A stretch of 27,815 bases of DNA from CAZSHX01 sp964606895. GTDB lineage: Bacteria > Bacteroidota > Ignavibacteria > Kapaibacteriales > UBA2268. Of this stretch, positions 24,758-27,815 are shown one piece after another. The DNA lies in assembly GCA_964606895.1 (NCBI GenBank), contig CAZSHX010000067.1, positions 1 to 27,815 on the forward strand, written 5' to 3'. Numbering within the stretch: the stretch's first letter is position 1; each line of letters opens with the position of its first letter. The notes beneath the pieces were generated by a model that did no database searches, was not told where the DNA came from, and saw only the letters and a program-made list of their open reading frames with translations. Both the position numbers and the translations under genes were made by a program.

Positions 24758-26242
24758 TTAATACTGAATCAAACTGCCTTGCCTTTGTTTGGCAACGGAA
24801 TCCCAGTTGGGAATGATTTTCTTAAGGAATTCTTCCTTGTCAGCTCGTAATGCCTGCATATCCAAACCGATATATTTCTGAGCTTTTTCTTTGGTTGATA
24901 CATCCGGCAAATTTGCAGGAATACTAACTCCATGCTTTACAAAAATTACATTTAGCATTCCTCTTGCTTTTTCGGCTCGTTCAATCGAAGTTCCCAAAAC
25001 TCTTAGGGCTTCAACGGGAGAGTGGAAGCCGACACTATTGCCCGATGCTACCCAATCCCAACGCCACTGTGCACTGCGAATCAGTTTGAGAATCGGGTCC
25101 ATTTCCTGCTGTGTTGCATTGTTGTTCCAAGCCAATTGTGCTTCAAGATGAGCGGCACTCAGTGCTTTTTCAGCAATTTTGCGGATTTCGGTTACTCTGT
25201 CCTGACGGGCATAAACATCTTTCATCAGCTGAGTTTCACTTTGGCGGTGGCAAACCTGACATGAATTTGCGATGTTGTTCAGCGGACTCTGAATGTGGTG
25301 GTCGGTGAATTTCACTCCGCCTTCAACCCTGTATGGCATGTGGCAGTCTGCACAGGCTACGCCTCTTTCGGCATGAATACCGGTCATATAAAGTTCATAG
25401 TCGGGATGCTGGGATTTCAGCATTGGAGCTTTGCTCAATTTATGCTCGAAATCCTTGAAACCGATTTCATCATAGTAAGCTTCCATCGAATCGGCACTAA
25501 ATCCTTTGTCCCAGGGGAAAGTCAGATATTTGTCCGGTCCTTTGAAAAAATACTCCACATGGCACTGGGCACAAACAAGCGAACGCATTTCCTGATGAGT
25601 AAAGTCTTCAATTTTCTTTCCTCTGCGAGCCATTGCTTCAATCAAAGCCGGTCGGGTGATTCTCAAATCCATGGTTTTCGGGTCGTGGCAATCCTGACAT
25701 CCGATAGGATTGATGATTTCCGGACCCATATCAAACCATTTTTTCTTGTAAAATTCGGCTACACCCATTTTATTCATAATTCTGGGAACATCGGGGCTTT
25801 TGCAAGTCCAGCAGGTTGCAGGCTGAGTGTGTTCCTGCACTCCTCCGGTACGAAGAATATTCCGGATATCTTTCACTGCATAGGCATGACCTCTGCCTTG
25901 ATTGTACTCTTTCGAAAAAGCATAGCCTGCCCACATCACAACAAGCTCGGGAGACTGCTCCAGATAGTCGGTTTTGGCAGAGCCGCCGTATTTACTTTTA
26001 AAATTTGTATCAAGAGTTTTGCGGTAGGATTCATACTCCCGTGGGAAGTTTTCGCCCCAAACTTCATTTCGCGGCTCCCACTCTTTGATTTGTTTAACCA
26101 TTTGCAGGCGATATACAGATTCGCCGCGACGCTCGATGATTGTTGCCGTGAAAATTCCAAGAATAAACACAACAATTGTTATAACAATAAACAGATAAAT
26201 GCCCTTGCGGGATTTTTTAACGGGTGTTTCTGATTCAGACAT
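24758..26242 (-). CDS. nrfA: Ammonia-forming cytochrome c nitrite reductase, pentahaem catalytic subunit
   Basis: Periplasmic enzyme that reduces nitrite to ammonium with six electrons, the last step of respiratory ammonification. 494 residues from ATG 26242, chosen because GGGAG (26251-26255) sits 8 bases before it; an in-frame TTG at 26257 would overlap that site. A non-cleaved or signal-type hydrophobic segment is at 15-35. Haem motifs: the active-site CWTCK (144-148, Lys-ligated), then CQDCH (182), CAQCH (224), CADCH (297) and CQVCH (328). The catalytic region YFFKGPDKYLTFPWDKG (about 231-247) and H279 in KSQHPDYE are present. It begins 27 bases after nrfH, forming one operon. Confidence 0.97.
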   Translation of the reverse strand: MSESETPVKKSRKGIYLFIVITIVVFILGIFTATIIERRGESVYRLQMVKQIKEWEPRNEVWGENFPREYESYRKTLDTNFKSKYGGSAKTDYLEQSPELVVMWAGYAFSKEYNQGRGHAYAVKDIRNILRTGGVQEHTQPATCWTCKSPDVPRIMNKMGVAEFYKKKWFDMGPEIINPIGCQDCHDPKTMDLRITRPALIEAMARRGKKIEDFTHQEMRSLVCAQCHVEYFFKGPDKYLTFPWDKGFSADSMEAYYDEIGFKDFEHKLSKAPMLKSQHPDYELYMTGIHAERGVACADCHMPYRVEGGVKFTDHHIQSPLNNIANSCQVCHRQSETQLMKDVYARQDRVTEIRKIAEKALSAAHLEAQLAWNNNATQQEMDPILKLIRSAQWRWDWVASGNSVGFHSPVEALRVLGTSIERAEKARGMLNVIFVKHGVSIPANLPDVSTKEKAQKYIGLDMQALRADKEEFLKKIIPNWDSVAKQRQGSLIQY

Positions 26243-26269
26243 GATGAGTTCTCCCAAAAATATTTACAA

Positions 26270-26875
26270 TTATTTTTCTTTTTTTACTAATTTCATTAAC
26301 CAATCCGGTGCGGCAGGTGTTAAACCCGGTACCCGTGCATCGGGTGTTGCCGATAGGCTATGTACTCGACCGTGGGGCACTTCGCGGTGGCAATCCCAGC
26401 AGAGTTTTCCTTTTCCGTGTTTGACCATATCAACGGTAACTTTTGCAGTAGCAACATTGTTCAAGAGGTTCTCGTGGCATCTGATACAGTTTTCCTGAAC
26501 AACGGTTTGCCCTGCCGAATGGATTTTTATCACCTGCGGTTCGAGTTTAAATGTAAACATGAAAGAATGACGCAATCCATCGCTTGCGTGGAAATAGTAT
26601 TCCCTGACAATATTATCGTGCGGAACATGACAGTCGTTGCACTTGGTGTTTCTTCCATGGCTTCCGTGGAGCCATGATGCATACTCGGCTGTCATAATGT
26701 GGCAGTTAATGCAGGCTTTAGGGTCGTCGGACATATAGGAAGCCGCATTGGAAATCTTGAAAATAGTGATTATCAACCCTACTGCAACCGCAAGCATTAT
26801 GATGACCGGATATTTCCATGGAGACGGCGGAATCAGCCAACTTAAGCTGAAATTCTTGACTTTGCTTTCATCCAT
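26270..26875 (-). CDS. nrfH: Cytochrome c nitrite reductase small subunit, tetrahaem quinol dehydrogenase
   Basis: Membrane-anchored NapC/NirT-family cytochrome that oxidises menaquinol and passes electrons to NrfA. 201 residues, slightly longer than usual because of a C-terminal extension after residue 165 (HGRVHSLSATPDARVPG). One membrane helix spans about 22-40. Four haem motifs: CINCH (55), CNDCH (79), CIRCH (130) and CWDCH (159). The first is followed by Met61 (CINCHIM), the unusual Met-type ligand position known for NrfH. AAAGGGA (26882-26888 on the minus strand) is the ribosome-binding site. A -7-like TAAATTTG box and a perfect palindrome lie directly upstream. Confidence 0.97.
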   Translation of the reverse strand: MDESKVKNFSLSWLIPPSPWKYPVIIMLAVAVGLIITIFKISNAASYMSDDPKACINCHIMTAEYASWLHGSHGRNTKCNDCHVPHDNIVREYYFHASDGLRHSFMFTFKLEPQVIKIHSAGQTVVQENCIRCHENLLNNVATAKVTVDMVKHGKGKLCWDCHREVPHGRVHSLSATPDARVPGLTPAAPDWLMKLVKKEK

Positions 26876-26892
26876 AATAATTCCCTTTAGAA

Positions 26893-26920
26893 AACAATTA
26901 AAATTGTTATTACAAATTTA
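26893..26920 (-). promoter_or_regulatory. Candidate nrfHA promoter with palindromic operator-like site
   Basis: Reading the minus strand, TAAATTTG (26920-26913) fits the Bacteroidota -7 box TAnnTTTG. Just downstream is the perfect palindrome AACAATT-AA-AATTGTT (26893-26908), which would overlap the predicted transcription start. No clear -33 TTTG at the usual spacing was found. It is not a standard FNR site (TTGAT-N4-ATCAA). Confidence 0.35.
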
Positions 26921-27023
26921 CAAAATAATAACCCACTAAATTCGGATTTTTTTGTCTGATATGCAAGAAAAACATTTATCAAATTCAAAAATAGTTGCAA
27001 GCGATGTCGGAAATTTCGTTGAT

Positions 27024-27075
27024 GTCTGAATCGCGAATTAAACGGATTTCGGGATGAAGAGGATTGAAGAATCTT
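27024..27075 (+). repeat. Dispersed repeat copy A
   Basis: Starts GTCTGAATCGCG and ends AGAGGATTGAAGAATCTTG. It shares its start and its AGAGGATTGAAGA core with the reverse complement of the right arm of the palindromic repeat at 27396-27499, so the two lie in inverted orientation about 360 bases apart. It belongs to the ATCACGGATTT/GGATTTCACGGATT class of dispersed repeats seen in many bacterial genomes. Confidence 0.5.
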
Positions 27076-27080
27076 GTTTA

Positions 27081-27163
27081 CCTCTTGAAAAATGGGGCAG
27101 GGGGGATTTCTTACTCTTCAAACATCTAAACGCATAAACAACTAAACATCTCAACTCTTGAAG
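27081..27163 (+). repeat. Direct repeat unit 1 of a two-unit array
   Basis: Runs from CTTGAAAAATGGGGCAGGGG through a CTAAAC/AACTAAAC-rich tract to CAACTCTTGAAG. It matches unit 2 (27216-27305) in order and content: a TTGAAAAA plus G-run start, GGGGATTT, CTCTTCAAAYATCTAAAC, AACTAA, ATCT and CAACTCTT. Non-coding. Confidence 0.55.
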
Positions 27164-27170
27164 ATTCCAC

Positions 27171-27232
27171 CCCGTCACTTCGTGCCACCCCTCAAGAGGG
27201 GAATTTTCCTTTTCCCCCTTTGAAAAAGGGGG
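27171..27232. repeat. C/G-run hairpins between the direct repeat units
   Basis: Contains CCCCTC-AA-GAGGGG (27188-27201) preceded by GTCACTTCGTGCCACC, and CCCCCTTT-GAA-AAAGGGGG (27214-27232). Both are perfect stems and match the style of extragenic hairpins common in Bacteroidota. The second overlaps the start of direct repeat unit 2. Confidence 0.55.
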
Positions 27233-27305
27233 TTAGGGGGATTTTTTCTCTTAAACTCTTCAAATATCTAAACAACTAAGTATCTAAACAACTCAACTCT
27301 TTGAA
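27216..27305 (+). repeat. Direct repeat unit 2 of a two-unit array
   Basis: Second copy of the unit at 27081-27163: TTTGAAAAAGGGGGTTAGGG, then GGGGATTTT, CTCTTCAAATATCTAAACAA, AACTAAGTATCT and CAACTCTTTGAAA. Slightly longer than unit 1 through an extra CTAAACAA block. Non-coding. Confidence 0.55.
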
Positions 27306-27370
27306 ATACATGATTCTTCTGCCCCGTACGGGACGGATCATATTGAGGAGATGTTTTTTTTACCAACCTT

Positions 27371-27387
27371 TTGTCACTACGTGACAA
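27371..27387. repeat. Perfect small palindrome
   Basis: TTGTCAC-TAC-GTGACAA, a perfect 7-pair stem with a 3-base loop, in the repeat-rich spacer. A GCCCCGTACGGGAC near-palindrome lies just upstream (27321-27334). No downstream T tract, so not a typical terminator. Confidence 0.45.
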
Positions 27388-27395
27388 TTAAAAAA

Positions 27396-27499
27396 TCTGA
27401 ATCACGGATTTATGGGATTAAAGGATTTCACGGATTTTTCAAGAAAATCTTCTCTTCAATCCTCTTTATCCCATGAATCCCCGAAATCACAGTTCAGAC
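27396..27499. repeat. Imperfect long palindrome of the ATCACGGATTT class
   Basis: The left arm (27396-27427) begins TCTGAATCACGGATTTATGG and the right arm (27459-27499), read in reverse complement, begins TCTGAACTGTGATTTCGG and contains GGATTCATGGGATAAAGAGG. The arms align with gaps, separated by GGATTTTTCAAGAAAATC-like sequence. Such repeats occur in many copies in FCB and other genomes. The origin may be a non-autonomous element. Confidence 0.55.
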
Positions 27500-27652
27500 A
27501 TATATTTTAATCATTCATATCATCTTAATTACAAATCAGAAATCTTCATAAAAAATATTTTTTTCACTTTTTTCAATTATTTTCATTTTTGTGTGAGACC
27601 TTTTTGCGTTTCATGTGTCTTATACATTGAAGAGTGACAAATTATAAAAAAG

Positions 27653-27686
27653 TTTGTTGGCTTTGGTAATTTTTTTATTAATTTTG
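27653..27686 (+). promoter_or_regulatory. Candidate Bacteroidota-type promoter for the last gene
   Basis: TTTG at 27653-27656 and TAATTTTG at 27679-27686 fit the -33 TTTG and -7 TAnnTTTG boxes, with a 22-base gap (usual 19-21). The -7 box ends 32 bases before the ATG at 27719. Confidence 0.4.
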
Positions 27687-27718
27687 CTGTGTATATTAAA
27701 TTTTAAGGAAAAATAACA

Positions 27719-27815
27719 ATGAAAACGAAAATATTAACACACGGAAATACTAAAAAGAAGATATACTTACTGCCTTTTACAATTTTAATTGTCTTTTTAT
27801 TTTCATCACTTGAAA
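27719..27815 (+). CDS. N-terminal start of a gene cut by the window end, membrane or exported protein
   Basis: Only the first 32 codons are inside the window. ATG 27719 follows TTAAGGAA (about 27703-27710), a good ribosome-binding site, and a promoter-like TTTG/TAATTTTG pair. The peptide starts with a Lys-rich segment (MKTKILTHGNTKKKIY) followed by hydrophobic LLPFTILIVFLFSS, which is a signal peptide or membrane anchor. Nothing more can be said about its function. Confidence 0.6.
   Translation, partial: MKTKILTHGNTKKKIYLLPFTILIVFLFSSLE

Noticed and set aside
25295..26233. 312-codon plus-strand open frame
   Set aside because: Fully antisense to nrfA, whose five haem motifs prove the minus strand is coding. 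The product is Cys/His/Phe-rich without any family pattern.
27081..27305. CRISPR array
   Set aside because: Only two long, imperfect direct copies separated by a hairpin-rich spacer; no short exact repeats with uniform spacers and no cas genes.

Overview
The window is AT-rich and reads like a chromosomal segment of a Gram-negative bacterium of the Bacteroidota/Chlorobiota (FCB) superphylum, perhaps a Kapabacteria- or Ignavibacteria-like lineage. This rests on the family mix (YfhO membrane protein, exported M28 and M3 peptidases, small outer-membrane barrels, relaxed lipoboxes, carboxypeptidase-regulatory-like lipoprotein repeats), on several candidate TAnnTTTG -7 promoter boxes, and on low-GC spacers. 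The exact lineage is an inference. No rRNA, tRNA, CRISPR array, transposase or phage gene was seen.

Layout. 1-3282: the end of a cell-surface polysaccharide region (GT2 glycosyltransferase and YfhO-like membrane protein), closed by a strong hairpin terminator. 3389-6703: a GAF-SpoIIE type PP2C phosphatase, a convergent exported M28 peptidase carrying a C-terminal barrel-like domain, and a small cytosolic unknown. 7067-10537: a probable three-gene operon (membrane-anchored lipoprotein, outer-membrane protein, GNAT acetyltransferase). 10729-11208: queF followed by a decayed queD-like remnant. 11500-14583: nuoN detached from any other nuo gene, a DUF6263-like lipoprotein, and aat. 14645-16401: a stand-alone AraC-type HTH protein convergent with miaB. 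16694-18153: a FadL/OMPP1-type outer-membrane protein broken by one frameshift in a T run. 18154-18948: a long spacer that hides a 49-codon peptide gene on the minus strand and a 12-codon ORF with the same N-terminus. 18949-23720: M3 oligopeptidase, repeat-domain lipoprotein, small barrel. 23813-26875, all minus: exported 1-Cys peroxiredoxin, then nrfHA for respiratory nitrite reduction to ammonium. 26876-27718: a repeat-rich non-coding region, followed by the start of a new plus-strand gene cut by the window edge.

How the genes work together. Most genes are housekeeping or envelope functions without a single shared pathway. Clear functional groups are NrfH-NrfA (membrane quinol oxidation feeding periplasmic nitrite reduction), the two surface-polysaccharide genes, and QueF with its decayed neighbour in queuosine synthesis.

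The least explained signal is the minus-strand peptide locus at 18348-18551. It encodes a very acidic Ser/Asp-rich peptide with a GAD motif at an exact 14-residue spacing, next to a second ORF sharing the M-[S/T]-L-E-[N/D]-F-Y start. It looks like a modular precursor-type peptide family, but no maturation enzyme lies nearby, so function is unknown.
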